Source: an uncultured Clostridia bacterium
Lineage (GTDB): Bacteria; Bacillota; Clostridia; Christensenellales; Borkfalkiaceae
Direction: 5' to 3'
Length of the DNA: 64,000 nucleotides
Assembly (NCBI GenBank): GCA_949282385.1
Contig: CASDOP010000007.1
Coordinates: forward strand, 1 to 64,000
Within the stretch, counting starts at the first letter, position 1, and every line of letters begins with the position of its first letter. Of this stretch, positions 33,661-42,567 are shown in pieces. A program made the translations under genes and the position numbers. The notes beneath the pieces were generated by a model. That model searched no databases. It saw nothing but the letters and a program-made list of their open reading frames with translations, and was not told the origin of the DNA.

Positions 33661-34428
33661 ATGGCAGTTATCACTATGAAGCAGCTCCTCGAAGCAGGCG
33701 TTCACTTCGGTCATCAGACCAGAAAGTGGAACCCCAAGATGAGCAAGTACATCTATGCGGCACGCAACGACATTCACATCATCGACCTTCAGCTCACCGT
33801 CGGTCTCGTAGAAGAGGCTTACAAGTTCGTGGCTGAAACCGTAAAGGAAGGCAAGTCCATCCTTTTCGTCGGCACAAAGAAGCAGGCTCAGGACGCTATC
33901 AAGGAAGAAGCTGAGCGTTGCGGCATGTACTATGTAAATTCCCGTTGGCTGGGCGGCACGCTCACCAACTTCAAGACCATCCGTTCGAGAATTGACAGAA
34001 TGGTTAAGCTCGAAAAGATGGAAGAAAACGGCGAGTTCGACCTTCTTCCCAAGAAGGAAGTAGCTAAGCTCAAGGAAGAGCTGGCAAAGCTTCAGACCAA
34101 CCTCGGCGGCATCAGAAACATGACCAAGATGCCCGGCGCTATGTTCATCGTTGACCCCCATAACGAAGACATCGCAGTATCCGAAGCGCGCAAGCTCAAT
34201 ATTCCCATCGTGGCTATCACCGATACCAACTGCGATCCCGACCTCATCGACTATGTAATCCCCGGCAACGACGACGCTATCCGCGCAATCAAGCTCATTG
34301 CAGGCGTAATGGCAAATGCAGTTATCGAAGCAAATCAGGGCGAAACCCCCGTTGTTGAAGAAATGGCTGCAGCAGACGGCGAAAGCGAACCTACATCCAT
34401 CGAAGAAGTCGCAGCAAGCGAAGAATAA
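33661..34428 (+). CDS. rpsB: 30S ribosomal protein S2
   Basis: 255 residues. A structural protein of the small subunit, added late. It starts with the canonical [27 protein letters not shown]; the conserved [16 protein letters not shown], and [14 protein letters not shown] regions follow, with an acidic C-terminal tail. ATG 33661 has a strong GGAGG. Followed by tsf, the universal pairing. Codon use is more biased than in neighbours (frequent AAG, CTC, GCA), as expected for a highly expressed gene. Confidence 0.99.
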   Translation: MAVITMKQLLEAGVHFGHQTRKWNPKMSKYIYAARNDIHIIDLQLTVGLVEEAYKFVAETVKEGKSILFVGTKKQAQDAIKEEAERCGMYYVNSRWLGGTLTNFKTIRSRIDRMVKLEKMEENGEFDLLPKKEVAKLKEELAKLQTNLGGIRNMTKMPGAMFIVDPHNEDIAVSEARKLNIPIVAITDTNCDPDLIDYVIPGNDDAIRAIKLIAGVMANAVIEANQGETPVVEEMAAADGESEPTSIEEVAASEE

Positions 34429-34510
34429 TTTATAACCCCGCGCTTTTTTGCGCAAAAAATTAAAATATCCGCGGCACAGCCGCAACAAATAAAAAAACAG
34501 GAGAATGACA

Positions 34511-35413
34511 ATGGCTTTCACAGCAAAGGACGTAATGACGCTGCGCGATAAGAGCGGCGCAGGCATGTTGGATTGCAAAAAGGCGCTCACCGACGCCGAC
34601 GGCGATATGGAAAAGGCAGCCGAACTGCTCAGAGAAAGAGGAATAGCAAAGGCTGTCAAAAAGGAATCGAGAATAGCTGCAGAAGGCGCCGTAGGCGCAT
34701 ATGTCTGCCCCGAATGCGGAGTGGGCGTTCTGCTCGAAATCAACTGCGAATCCGACTTCGTATCCAAGGGCGATAAGTTCCAGGGCATAGTTGCAAACGT
34801 TGCAAAAGTTATAGCTCAGAACAAGCCCGCAGACGTCGAAGCACTGAATGCTTGCGCAATCGGCAACGAAACCGTCAAAGATTACATCACTTCCAACACG
34901 GCTGTAATCGGCGAAAAGATTTCCATCCGTCGTTTTGAAGTTTACGAAACGAGCGGCAAAATCGAAACCTATATCCACATGGGCGGCAAGGTAGGCGTCA
35001 TGGTTGACGCAACCGACTTCGTTGCAGGCAGCGAAGAAACCCTTCACGATGTTGCCCTTCAGATAGCTGCATCCAAGCCTTCGTATATAACCGAGGAAGA
35101 AGTTCCTGCCGAAGTTATCGCAAAGGAAAAGGAAATCATGCTCGTTCAGATGCAGAACGACGAAAAGAACGCTAAAAAGCCCAAGGAAATCCTCGAAAAG
35201 ATCGTTATGGGCAAGATGGGCAAGTTCTATTCCGAAAACTGCCTGTTAAAGCAGCCTTTCGTCAAGGACGACAGCATGACCGTTGCACAGGTCATCGGCA
35301 ACAAGTTCAAGGTTGCTCGCTTTGTTCGTTGGGAAATGGGCGAAGGCATCGAAAAGAAGAGCGAAGACCTGTCCGAAGAAGTTGCAAAGCAGGTCGCTGC
35401 AATGAAAAAGTAA
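34511..35413 (+). CDS. tsf: elongation factor Ts
   Basis: 300 residues. It releases GDP from EF-Tu. The N-terminal UBA-like segment with TLRDKSGAGMLDCKKAL and the NCESDFVSKGDKF core motif are clear. A segment of YVCPECGVGVLLEINCESD carries a CxxC not usual in EF-Ts. Two ATGs are possible: 34505 is only 1 nt from the AGGAG, whereas 34511 is 7 nt away and starts with the expected MAFTAKDV, so I chose 34511. A small hairpin (34471-34483) lies between rpsB and tsf. Confidence 0.98.
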   Translation: MAFTAKDVMTLRDKSGAGMLDCKKALTDADGDMEKAAELLRERGIAKAVKKESRIAAEGAVGAYVCPECGVGVLLEINCESDFVSKGDKFQGIVANVAKVIAQNKPADVEALNACAIGNETVKDYITSNTAVIGEKISIRRFEVYETSGKIETYIHMGGKVGVMVDATDFVAGSEETLHDVALQIAASKPSYITEEEVPAEVIAKEKEIMLVQMQNDEKNAKKPKEILEKIVMGKMGKFYSENCLLKQPFVKDDSMTVAQVIGNKFKVARFVRWEMGEGIEKKSEDLSEEVAKQVAAMKK

Positions 35414-35427
35414 TTTATAAAATTTTT

Positions 35428-35460
35428 AAAAGGCGTTCCGCGTGCGGAACGCCTTTTTTT
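35428..35460 (+). terminator. intrinsic terminator of rpsB-tsf
   Basis: AAAGGCGTTCCG with its complement around a CGTG loop (35428-35454), followed by at least six T. Confidence 0.93.
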
Positions 35461-35483
35461 CTTCGTTTTTCGCCATGTATGCT

Positions 35484-35517
35484 GGCGCGCCGCGCAATTT
35501 ATTTTGCGCGGCGCGCC
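35484..35517. other. second hairpin downstream of the tsf terminator
   Basis: A 14-bp stem GGCGCGCCGCGCAA (35484-35497) pairs with its complement (35504-35517) around a 6-nt loop. No T run on either side. Resembles the extra hairpin after yrzB. Confidence 0.5.
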
Positions 35518-35579
35518 CTCCTGCTTTGTTTATTATTTGTCAGACGACAATTTTTTCATTTTCAAAAAGGCAAATAGTA

Positions 35580-35608
35580 TTGTCAAACGGCGCAATGTAT
35601 GGTATAAT
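35580..35608 (+). promoter_or_regulatory. promoter of pyrH-frr-uppS-cdsA
   Basis: TTGTCA (35580-35585), 17-bp spacer, TATAAT (35603-35608). A leader of about 57 nt. Confidence 0.82.
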
Positions 35609-35671
35609 CTAAAGGATTTAATAATGGGGCAGGGTACAGCTTTGCGCCGTAAATACCTTTGGGAGGGTTAT

Positions 35672-36382
35672 ATGCAGCCTAAATACAAAAGAGTATTAAT
35701 CAAACTTTCCGGCGAAGCTCTCGCGGGACAGGCGGGACACGGTCTTGACGAAAGCGTCATTTCCTACGTCGTCAACCAGATAGTGACCATAAGGAATATG
35801 GGCGTAGAAGTGGCACTCGTAATAGGCGGCGGCAACTTCTGGCGCGGTCGCCAGGGCAAGAATATGGAAAGAACGACAGCCGATCATATGGGCATGCTCG
35901 CAACGGTTATGAATTCGCTTGCCATGATGGATGCACTCGAGCAGCGCGGCATTCCCACCAGGGTTCAGACGGCTTTAATCATGACGTCTGTGGCAGAGCC
36001 TTACATCTTGAGGAAAGCTCTTCATCACTTTGAAAAGGGCAGAGTGGTGATAATGGCGTGCGGCACGGGCAACCCTTATTGCTCTACGGATACCGCGGCG
36101 GCGCAGCGCGCATGCGAAATCCAGGCGGAAGTGCTTATGATGGCGAAGAATATCGACGGCATTTACGATTCCGACCCCAAGCTCAACCCTTCGGCTAAAA
36201 AGTACGACCATATAAATTATATGGACATAATCAAAAACGGCATAAAGGCGATGGATACCACGGCAGCCACGATGTGCATGGAAAACAACATTCCCGTGCT
36301 CGCGTTCGGTCTGGACGAGCCCAATTCCATCGTTCGCGCTGTATGCGGCGAAAAACTTGGTACAATAATCGACAATAATTGA
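35672..36382 (+). CDS. pyrH: UMP kinase
   Basis: 236 residues. Phosphorylates UMP to UDP. Amino-acid-kinase fold with KLSGEAL (residues 11-17), VIGGGNFWRGR, DHMGMLATVMN, and TDTAAAQRACEI motifs. The start at ATG 35672, behind GGGAGGG, fits the family (KRVLIKLSGEA about 6 residues in). An upstream in-frame extension back to 35504 would cross the promoter and is rejected. First gene of a translation/lipid operon: pyrH-frr is a near-universal bacterial pair. Confidence 0.97.
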   Translation: MQPKYKRVLIKLSGEALAGQAGHGLDESVISYVVNQIVTIRNMGVEVALVIGGGNFWRGRQGKNMERTTADHMGMLATVMNSLAMMDALEQRGIPTRVQTALIMTSVAEPYILRKALHHFEKGRVVIMACGTGNPYCSTDTAAAQRACEIQAEVLMMAKNIDGIYDSDPKLNPSAKKYDHINYMDIIKNGIKAMDTTAATMCMENNIPVLAFGLDEPNSIVRAVCGEKLGTIIDNN

Positions 36383-36395
36383 GAGGTATAAAAAT

Positions 36396-36968
36396 ATGGT
36401 AGACAACGGACAGGCAGAGGAAATAATCTTAATCCTCGACGACAAACTCGGCAAAACAATTTCCGTGCTGGAAGAAGACTATTCGGCAATCCGCGCGGGC
36501 AGAGCCAACCCCCACATTCTGGATAAAGTCATGGTCGATTATTACGGCGCCATGACGCCCGTTTCGCAGACGTCGAACATCTCCGTTCAGGAGGGCAGGT
36601 GCCTCGTCATATCCCCCTGGGACGTATCCATTTTAAAGGCAATCGAAAAAGCCATTCAGGTTTCCAATATAGGCATAACGCCCACAAACGACGGCAAGGT
36701 TATAAGGCTGGTCTTCCCCGAACTCACCGAAGAGCGCAGAAAAGACCTCGTCAAGCAGATAAAGAAGATGGGCGAAGACGCGAAAGTAGCACAGCGCAAC
36801 GTCCGCCGCGAGGCAATGGACGCGCTCAAAAAGCTCAAGACGGACAAGGTTCTTTCCGAAGACGAGTTCTCGGCATACGAAAAGGACGTTGAAAAACTTG
36901 TGTCCGACGCCGTTGCAAAGATAGACGCCGTAACTGCAGCCAAGGAAAAGGAAATTCTCACCATCTGA
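36396..36968 (+). CDS. frr: ribosome recycling factor
   Basis: 190 residues. Splits post-termination ribosomes with EF-G. The signature SAIRAGRANPHILDKVMVDYYG (residues about 29-50), NIGITPTNDGKVIRLVFPELTEERRKDLVK (about 92-121) and a long C-terminal helix are present. It is slightly longer than the usual 185 residues. GAGAGG lies upstream. Confidence 0.98.
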   Translation: MVDNGQAEEIILILDDKLGKTISVLEEDYSAIRAGRANPHILDKVMVDYYGAMTPVSQTSNISVQEGRCLVISPWDVSILKAIEKAIQVSNIGITPTNDGKVIRLVFPELTEERRKDLVKQIKKMGEDAKVAQRNVRREAMDALKKLKTDKVLSEDEFSAYEKDVEKLVSDAVAKIDAVTAAKEKEILTI

Positions 36969-36989
36969 TGCTCGGGAAGCGGCGGAAAA

Positions 36990-37682
36990 ATGAAGCAGCA
37001 AATAATTAACGTTCCCCGCCATGTAGCCGTCATAATGGACGGCAACGGCAGATGGGCGAAAAAGAGGCTTATGCCCCGCACGTTCGGACACGCCGCAGGC
37101 ATGAACGCCATGATAGCCATGGCGCGCAAAGCCAAGGCAATGGGCATTACATACCTGACTGTTTATGCCCTTTCAACCGAAAATCTTGCCCGTCCCAAGG
37201 AGGAGCTGGAAGGACTTTACTCGCTCATACGCAAGTACTTTACCAAAAACGTAAAGGATTTATATGCCGAGGGCGCGGCGGTAAGGGTGATAGGCGATAT
37301 AACCGCTCTCCCAGAAGATGTGCAAAAACTCATAAAAGAGGGCGTGGAAAATTCGCCTAAGGACGCGCAGTTTTTTGTCATACTCGCGCTCAATTACGGC
37401 GCGCGCGCAGAGATTGTCCGCATGGTTAACGCGGCAATATCCCGCGGCGAACGCATTTCCGAGGAGCAGGCAAGCGCGCTTTTGGACACGGCGGACATGC
37501 CCGACCCAGACCTCATAATCCGCACGGGCGGAGAGATAAGACTTTCCAACTTTCTTTTGTGGCAGGCGGCTTATGCGGAGTTATATTTCACCGACGTGCT
37601 TTTCCCCGATTTCGACGAAAAGGAATTTGAAAAGGCGATAGACGATTACTCGCGGCGCAACCGCAGATTCGGCAAAGTTTAA
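36990..37682 (+). CDS. uppS: isoprenyl (undecaprenyl) diphosphate synthase
   Basis: 230 residues. Condenses isopentenyl diphosphate onto farnesyl diphosphate to make the C55 carrier for cell wall synthesis. Conserved HVAVIMDGNGRWAKKR (catalytic Asp in MDGNGR), LTVYALSTENLARP, and the C-terminal LIIRTGGEIRLSNFLLWQAAYAELYF are intact. Family members usually read RTSGE or RTGGE, so Gly here is normal. CGGAAAA just upstream. In operon with cdsA. Confidence 0.98.
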   Translation: MKQQIINVPRHVAVIMDGNGRWAKKRLMPRTFGHAAGMNAMIAMARKAKAMGITYLTVYALSTENLARPKEELEGLYSLIRKYFTKNVKDLYAEGAAVRVIGDITALPEDVQKLIKEGVENSPKDAQFFVILALNYGARAEIVRMVNAAISRGERISEEQASALLDTADMPDPDLIIRTGGEIRLSNFLLWQAAYAELYFTDVLFPDFDEKEFEKAIDDYSRRNRRFGKV

Positions 37683-37716
37683 AAAAAACGGCTCAGACAG
37701 TTTAAAGAGGAGTTTT

Positions 37717-38667
37717 ATGCAAGAAAACAAACAGGCGGAAACGAGCGTCGCTCAGCCCGCTCCGCCCAAAGAAAACATGAAAGCTCGCACGGCTACCGCT
37801 GCGGTTTATCTGGCGGTGCTCGCCGGACTTATAGTGCTCAAGTTCTATTTCCCCGTGTTCGGTTCGATAGGCTTCGATTTGCTATTCTGGTTTATTTCAG
37901 TTATCGGCGCGTACGAATTCATGCGTGCAGTCGGATGTATTTCCCGTGCGCAGTGGTGGTCTACGATGATTACCTGCGCGCTCATAATACCTGCATTCGT
38001 GGCAACCAAAATAGCGGGCATCATACTTGAAAAGCCAAATGCGTGGCTGTCCTCGCTCATGGTTTTAATGACGGTTTCGTCCGTCGGCGCAATGGTTACT
38101 TCGGCTTTCCTCGTATTCGATTTCGGCAAGAGCAGCATACAGAGCACGGCATATTCGCTATTTTGCATACTCTACTGCGGAGTGCTGGGCTGCGTAAGTT
38201 CCAACATCAACCACATGGATATAAACTCAATTCAGGCGGTTACTCTCATGTTTGCGATTACCGTCGCGGTTGATACTTTCGCGCTCATATTCGGCAAACT
38301 TTTGGGAAAATTTATTCCCTACAAACTTGCCCCTCACACCAGCCCGAACAAGACGATAATCGGCTTTGTCGGCGGTATAGTCGGTGGCATACTCGCGGCA
38401 GTTTTCGTTTGGGGACTTTGCTTTATTCCCGGTTTCGAGCTGTACTACAGCGGTCCGCTCGACGCTCTTTCCCTTCTCATACTCATTTCGCTTCCCACTT
38501 CCGTGCTCGCCCAGATAGGCGACCTCTTTGAGAGCGCGATAAAGCGCGGTTGCGGCATAAAGGATATGGGCAAACTTCTTCCCGGACACGGCGGCATGCT
38601 CGACAGGTTCGACAGCATGCTCTTCGCTTCGGTCGCAATAGTCATCTGCTTTATAATAGTACGCTGA
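37717..38667 (+). CDS. cdsA: phosphatidate cytidylyltransferase
   Basis: 316 residues, about eight membrane segments. Makes CDP-diacylglycerol from phosphatidate and CTP. The family signature is at the C-terminus: SAIKRGCGIKDMGKLLPGHG, then GMLDRFDSM. The N-terminal 25 residues are hydrophilic, Gln/Ala/Pro-rich and probably disordered. AAAGAGGAG precedes the ATG by about 8 nt. Last gene before a terminator; dxr follows separately. Confidence 0.97.
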   Translation: MQENKQAETSVAQPAPPKENMKARTATAAVYLAVLAGLIVLKFYFPVFGSIGFDLLFWFISVIGAYEFMRAVGCISRAQWWSTMITCALIIPAFVATKIAGIILEKPNAWLSSLMVLMTVSSVGAMVTSAFLVFDFGKSSIQSTAYSLFCILYCGVLGCVSSNINHMDINSIQAVTLMFAITVAVDTFALIFGKLLGKFIPYKLAPHTSPNKTIIGFVGGIVGGILAAVFVWGLCFIPGFELYYSGPLDALSLLILISLPTSVLAQIGDLFESAIKRGCGIKDMGKLLPGHGGMLDRFDSMLFASVAIVICFIIVR

Positions 38668-38677
38668 AAAAAATTTT

Positions 38678-38709
38678 AAAAGCCTCACGCTCGTTGCGGG
38701 GGCTTTTTG
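38678..38709 (+). terminator. intrinsic terminator of pyrH-frr-uppS-cdsA
   Basis: AAAGCC-TC-CGC pairs with GCG-GG-GGCTTT across a TCGTT loop with one mismatch, followed by TTTT. Confidence 0.75.
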
Positions 38710-38731
38710 TCATTAATCTGAATTTTACGGG

Positions 38732-38737
38732 TATAAT
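38732..38737 (+). promoter_or_regulatory. -10 box of dxr (leaderless arrangement)
   Basis: TATAAT (38732-38737) lies 5 nt before the dxr ATG and no ribosome site exists. TTGTCA (38707-38712) is a possible -35 at 19 bp spacing and sits in the T tail of the upstream terminator. Confidence 0.55.
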
Positions 38738-38742
38738 AATAA

Positions 38743-39879
38743 ATGAAAAAGATAGCGCTTGTAGGTAGTACGGGTTCGATAGGCGTTCAGACGCTTTCAG
38801 TCGTTTCCGCACATCCCGATATGTTTGAAATCTGCGCCCTCGTGGCGCATTCGTCTGCCGAAAAATGGCTTACGCAGGTCGCGCGCTTCAGACCGCGCTG
38901 CGCCGCCCTTGTCGGCGGCGAAGTTTCTTCGTCTCTCGGCGGCACGTCCTTTTTCTTCGGCGAGGAAGGCGCTCTGCGCGCCGTCGAAGAGAGCGGGGCG
39001 GACATAGTCGTCGTGGCGTGCGGCGGCTTTGCGGGGCTTAAATATTCCCTTCTCGCTCTTAAAATGGGCGCGAGGCTGGCTCTCGCCAATAAGGAAACGC
39101 TCGTGTGCGGCGGCGATATTGTAATGCCCTCGGGCGGGGAAATAATCCCCGTGGACAGCGAACATTCGGCAATATGGCAGTGCCTTTCTTTCAGGCGCGA
39201 CGCGCGCTTTAGAAATCTCATCATAACGGCGAGCGGCGGACCTTTCAGGGACAGACAATTTTCCGAGCTTGAGGGCGTTACTGCGGCGCAGGCTCTCGCC
39301 CATCCCACATGGAATATGGGCGCAAAGATAACGATAGACAGCGCAACCCTTTTAAATAAGGGCTACGAGGTTATCGAAGCTCATCATCTCTACTCCGCGC
39401 CGTATGGCAGAATAAAGACGGTCATTCAGCCGCAGAGCATAGTGCATTCCTTGGTCGAATTCGAGGACGGCGCTCTGCTCGCGCAGATGTCGCACCCCAC
39501 CATGGAAGTGCCAATTCAGCTCGCCCTCACCTATCCCGAGCGCGTTTCAAGTTCTGTAAGGCGCATGACTTTCGACGAGCCGTTTTCGCTCGCGTTCGAG
39601 CCGCTCGTGCGCAAAAAATACCCGCTCTACGACCTCGCGCTTTCGTGCGGGGAGGCGGGCGGACTTCTTCCCACGGCGCTCAATGCGGCGAGCGAGGAGG
39701 CGGTTCACGCCTTTTTAAAGGATAAAATAGGCTTCTGCGACATATTCAGAGTGGCGGAGGAAGTCGTTTCTTCTTCGGAGCGCTGCGCCGTAGTCAGCTA
39801 CGAACAGCTTGCCGAGGAGGACGCGAGATGTCGCGCTCTGGCGCAAAAAATTATTTTAAAGAGGTATAATGGCAATTAA
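38743..39879 (+). CDS. dxr: 1-deoxy-D-xylulose 5-phosphate reductoisomerase
   Basis: 378 residues. The second step of the MEP isoprenoid pathway (DXP to MEP, NADPH). NADPH motif GSTGSIGVQTL (residues 8-18), ALANKETLVCGG (about 117), metal and substrate residues in PVDSEHSAIWQCL (about 137-149), ITASGGPFRD and HPTWNMGAKITIDSATLLNKGYE are all present. Supplies precursors to uppS upstream. There is no ribosome site and the -10 box is 5 nt from ATG: probably leaderless. Overlaps rseP by 11 bp. Confidence 0.97.
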   Translation: MKKIALVGSTGSIGVQTLSVVSAHPDMFEICALVAHSSAEKWLTQVARFRPRCAALVGGEVSSSLGGTSFFFGEEGALRAVEESGADIVVVACGGFAGLKYSLLALKMGARLALANKETLVCGGDIVMPSGGEIIPVDSEHSAIWQCLSFRRDARFRNLIITASGGPFRDRQFSELEGVTAAQALAHPTWNMGAKITIDSATLLNKGYEVIEAHHLYSAPYGRIKTVIQPQSIVHSLVEFEDGALLAQMSHPTMEVPIQLALTYPERVSSSVRRMTFDEPFSLAFEPLVRKKYPLYDLALSCGEAGGLLPTALNAASEEAVHAFLKDKIGFCDIFRVAEEVVSSSERCAVVSYEQLAEEDARCRALAQKIILKRYNGN

Positions 39880-40978
39880 TCTGTTGACGGGCGGCGTGCT
39901 GGAAACTGTCTGGTCCGTCGTTCTGGCAATACTTATATTGCTTGCTATGATAACCGTCCACGAGTTCGGACATTACGTGGCGGGCAAGGCTTTAGGTTTC
40001 GGCATAAACGAGTTTTCAATCGGCTTCGGACCTGCCGTCTTCAAGCGCAAGAGCAAAAAAAGCGGCGAAGTCTTCGCCGTTCGCGCCCTGCCGCTCGGCG
40101 GTTATTGCGCGTTCGAGGGCGAGGACGAAGAGGGAGAAAGCGAGCGTGCGTTCAACAATCAGCACCCGTTCAAGCGCATAATAGTGCTGGTTGCGGGCGC
40201 GACTTTCAATTATCTGTTGGCGCTCGTACTCATAATAATATCCATGTTCGCGTTCGGTCAGGCGGCATATAAAGTCAATTCTGTCGCCGTCAGCGAAGAT
40301 TGTCCCGTTCAGTACAGCCTAAGCGAGGGGGATATAATTTTGTCTGTGGACGGCGACGACATTTACCTCGCAACCGACCTAATAAGTGCGCTCAAGGGCA
40401 AAAGCGCGGGCGAAATCGTAACCGTGGGCGTTCTGAGGGACGGCAATCCCGCCCAAGCCGAAGTAATGCTGCGCGCCGATTGTCATTTTGAAAATTCTTC
40501 GCAGGTATCGCTCGCGCTGCGCGCGCTCGGCGTGGGTACTTACGCCGTTGACGAAGGCGCGTATTACGACATATCCTCCGTCAGCTGCAAGTTCGGCTTT
40601 TTTGAAAGTTTAAGCCGCTCTTTCGTCTATTCGTTCAAGATAGCAGGCACTATATTCACCGTTCTCGGCGAACTTCTCACGGGCAATCTTGCGCTCACGG
40701 CGGTTGGCGGTCCGGTAACAACAATTAAACTCACCAGCGAGATGGCTGCGCAGGGACTTAACGGTTTTCTTTCAATCGCGGCATACATCGGCGTCAACCT
40801 CGCCGTGTTCAATCTCCTGCCCATTCCCGCGCTTGACGGCAGCAAAGTCATTTTCTGCCTCATAGAATGGATTTTCCGCAAACCCGTGCCGCGCAGGGTG
40901 GAGGCGGTAATTCACGTAATAGGTTTCGTCTTCATTTTAGGCTTCGCCGTGCTCGTAGATATTCTGCAATTCATATAA
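39869..40978 (+). CDS. rseP: RIP metalloprotease (site-2 protease, RseP/RasP)
   Basis: 369 residues. An intramembrane zinc protease that cleaves anti-sigma factors and signal peptides. The zinc motif HEFGH (about 30-34) lies in the first membrane helix, the third ligand is in NLLPIPALDGSK (about 320), and a PDZ domain lies between (about 135-200, YSLSEGDIILSVDG). Translationally coupled to dxr by an 11-bp overlap (GAGG inside dxr). The common next gene ispG is absent here; a terminator follows. Confidence 0.96.
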   Translation: MAINLLTGGVLETVWSVVLAILILLAMITVHEFGHYVAGKALGFGINEFSIGFGPAVFKRKSKKSGEVFAVRALPLGGYCAFEGEDEEGESERAFNNQHPFKRIIVLVAGATFNYLLALVLIIISMFAFGQAAYKVNSVAVSEDCPVQYSLSEGDIILSVDGDDIYLATDLISALKGKSAGEIVTVGVLRDGNPAQAEVMLRADCHFENSSQVSLALRALGVGTYAVDEGAYYDISSVSCKFGFFESLSRSFVYSFKIAGTIFTVLGELLTGNLALTAVGGPVTTIKLTSEMAAQGLNGFLSIAAYIGVNLAVFNLLPIPALDGSKVIFCLIEWIFRKPVPRRVEAVIHVIGFVFILGFAVLVDILQFI

Positions 40979-41022
40979 AATTAAAGTTGCCCGCCATATA
41001 TATGGCGGGCAACTTTAATTTG
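40979..41022 (+). terminator. terminator of dxr-rseP
   Basis: A perfect 42-bp palindrome (20-bp arms, 40979-40998 and 41001-41020) around TA. The A/T ends act as tract in both directions. Confidence 0.8.
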
Positions 41023-41026
41023 CGTT

Positions 41027-41069
41027 AAAAATAAAAAGCGCGGCGCGAAGAATTTTCTTCGCGCCGCGC
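41027..41069 (-). terminator. terminator of the ThiT-like gene
   Basis: A 15-bp stem (41038-41052 with 41055-41069); on the minus strand it is followed by TTTTTATTTTT. Confidence 0.88.
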
Positions 41070-41083
41070 CCGCCTTTAAGGCA

Positions 41084-42298
41084 TTATTTATCTGTTTTGT
41101 TGTATTCGGGCGCATTGAAAGCCGTCGCCTGAATTCTCTTTACCTCTGTAAGGAAAGACTTTGCCGAGAAAACTACAATTCCCACGCCGATTGCTATGGC
41201 TATGTCGGCGAACACGAACGAGTTATATGCAAGGCTGTAAATCCAGGGATTTTCCATCGTGGAATATTCCGAGAACGCGTATGTGCCTGCAAGTACGTGC
41301 GAGAAGAAGCGAAGCGCGCTTGCAACGATTGCGCCGAGCGCAAATTTAATCTGGGGGAGCTTATCGAGCGCTTTGACACGCGAGAACATGCCAGCAAGAC
41401 CAATCGCGCAGAATGCAACGGGATAGTCCAGAAGGAACTGTGCGGGGTGTATGAACCATATTCCCTGAACTGCCTGCAAAATGCCGTATGCAAAACCTGC
41501 TATAACGCCCTTTCTCACGCCGAACATATAAGAATATATCATGAGGGGCAACAGCGAAGCGAGTGTAAGCGAACCGCCCTGAGGCATTTCGAAGAACTTT
41601 ATGTAGGAGAGCGCAAAGCTCATTGCGATGCACACGCCCGCATATGCTACGGACTTGCTGTCAAAGCCCTTCTTTTCGCCCCTGCCGAATGCCAGCGCAA
41701 GGAGCGCGATAAGTGCTATGACGCCGACCGCGCAGCAGTAAAGAATGATGTTTTCGCTGTCGGAAATTACAGCGCCGTTGTTGTATTCCGCATTGCCGGA
41801 CGAGAAATAGACGGCGATGCAGGCAATGAGCGAAATGAGCGCGGCTACGCACAGCGCAGCGCAGACAATCATGGTAATTTTAAAGGGTTTTTCGCCGAAA
41901 AGGGAGGATACATATCCCGCAATGAGCGCGGCAACTACCGTTGCGCCAAGCACGATGGAGGGAATGTAAACATAATCTCTTATTCCGTCGTATTCGGCAT
42001 AGCCTTTTTCGGAAATTTCGGCAAATCCCAGCGAAATCATGCATATGAGTACGGTGAGGAAGAAGCCTGCGGCGATAAGCCCTGCGCCCTTTGCGAAAGA
42101 AGCGAGTTTTTCGGGCTTTTTGAGTTTTACTACGAGAGCTACGGCTGCAAGCACAACTATGAGTGCGATTGCGCAGTACAGGAAGACGAATGTCAGCAGA
42201 TTGTTCGCGTAATAAGTCCATACGTCTTCGTAAGCGTAAGCGCCGTTCTCTCCTACATCGACGGTATCGATGTACGAGCTTAAAAGTGATAACGACAT
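41084..42298 (-). CDS. thiamine ECF transporter substrate-binding protein with N-terminal membrane extension (ThiT-like)
   Basis: 404 residues. The C-terminal ~190 residues are ThiT: KSVAYAGVCIAMSFALSYIKFF, then PQGGSLTLASLLPLMIYSYMFGVRKGVIAGFAYG, with ligand-binding aromatic residues in AVQGIWFIHPAQFLLDYP. ThiT works with the shared ECF energising module to import thiamine. The N-terminal ~205 residues add about five more membrane helices (for example FVFLYCAIALIVVLAAVALVV), not present in classical ThiT of about 190 residues; their role is unknown. AAAGGAGG lies upstream. A TPP riboswitch and attenuator precede the gene, which confirms the thiamine link independently. Confidence 0.92.
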   Translation of the reverse strand: MSLSLLSSYIDTVDVGENGAYAYEDVWTYYANNLLTFVFLYCAIALIVVLAAVALVVKLKKPEKLASFAKGAGLIAAGFFLTVLICMISLGFAEISEKGYAEYDGIRDYVYIPSIVLGATVVAALIAGYVSSLFGEKPFKITMIVCAALCVAALISLIACIAVYFSSGNAEYNNGAVISDSENIILYCCAVGVIALIALLALAFGRGEKKGFDSKSVAYAGVCIAMSFALSYIKFFEMPQGGSLTLASLLPLMIYSYMFGVRKGVIAGFAYGILQAVQGIWFIHPAQFLLDYPVAFCAIGLAGMFSRVKALDKLPQIKFALGAIVASALRFFSHVLAGTYAFSEYSTMENPWIYSLAYNSFVFADIAIAIGVGIVVFSAKSFLTEVKRIQATAFNAPEYNKTDK

Positions 42299-42320
42299 AA
42301 AACCTCCTTTTACCGCCGCG

Positions 42321-42357
42321 AAAAAAATAAACGCGCCCCGAAAAAACGCGGGGCGCG
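42321..42357 (-). terminator. riboswitch-controlled attenuator of the ThiT-like gene
   Basis: On the minus strand, a 9-bp stem CGCGCCCCG / CGGGGCGCG (42349-42357 with 42332-42340) is followed by TTATTTTTTT. It lies between the TPP aptamer and the ATG, so it is the expression platform. Confidence 0.85.
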
Positions 42358-42364
42358 CAAAAAA

Positions 42365-42460
42365 ATTCTACTCTTATGTACTATCGCTCAACCATTACGT
42401 TGCCGATTCAAAGGGTATAATCTCAGCCCGATATGTCTTCGGACACCCCCGACGGTAAAT
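42365..42460 (-). promoter_or_regulatory. TPP riboswitch (THI element)
   Basis: On the minus strand: GGGGGTGTCC, then the invariant CTGAGAT (from GGGCTGAGATTATACCC) and CCCTTTGAA, then the pyrophosphate arm CAAC-GTAAT-GGTTG-AGCGA, in the order and spacing of the THI box. With the terminator downstream it predicts a TPP-off switch by premature termination. Confidence 0.93.
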
Positions 42461-42506
42461 TAAATTTTGATATTCAAATTATATTTTATTTTTTGTGCAA
42501 AGTCAA

Positions 42507-42535
42507 TTGAATTTTTGCCCGCCATGCTATATAAT
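42507..42535 (+). promoter_or_regulatory. promoter of the HD nucleotidase gene
   Basis: TTGAAT (42507-42512), 17-bp spacer, TATAAT (42530-42535). Confidence 0.8.
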
Positions 42536-42567
42536 TAAAATACTTTTCAAAGTTAAGGAAAAAAGTC

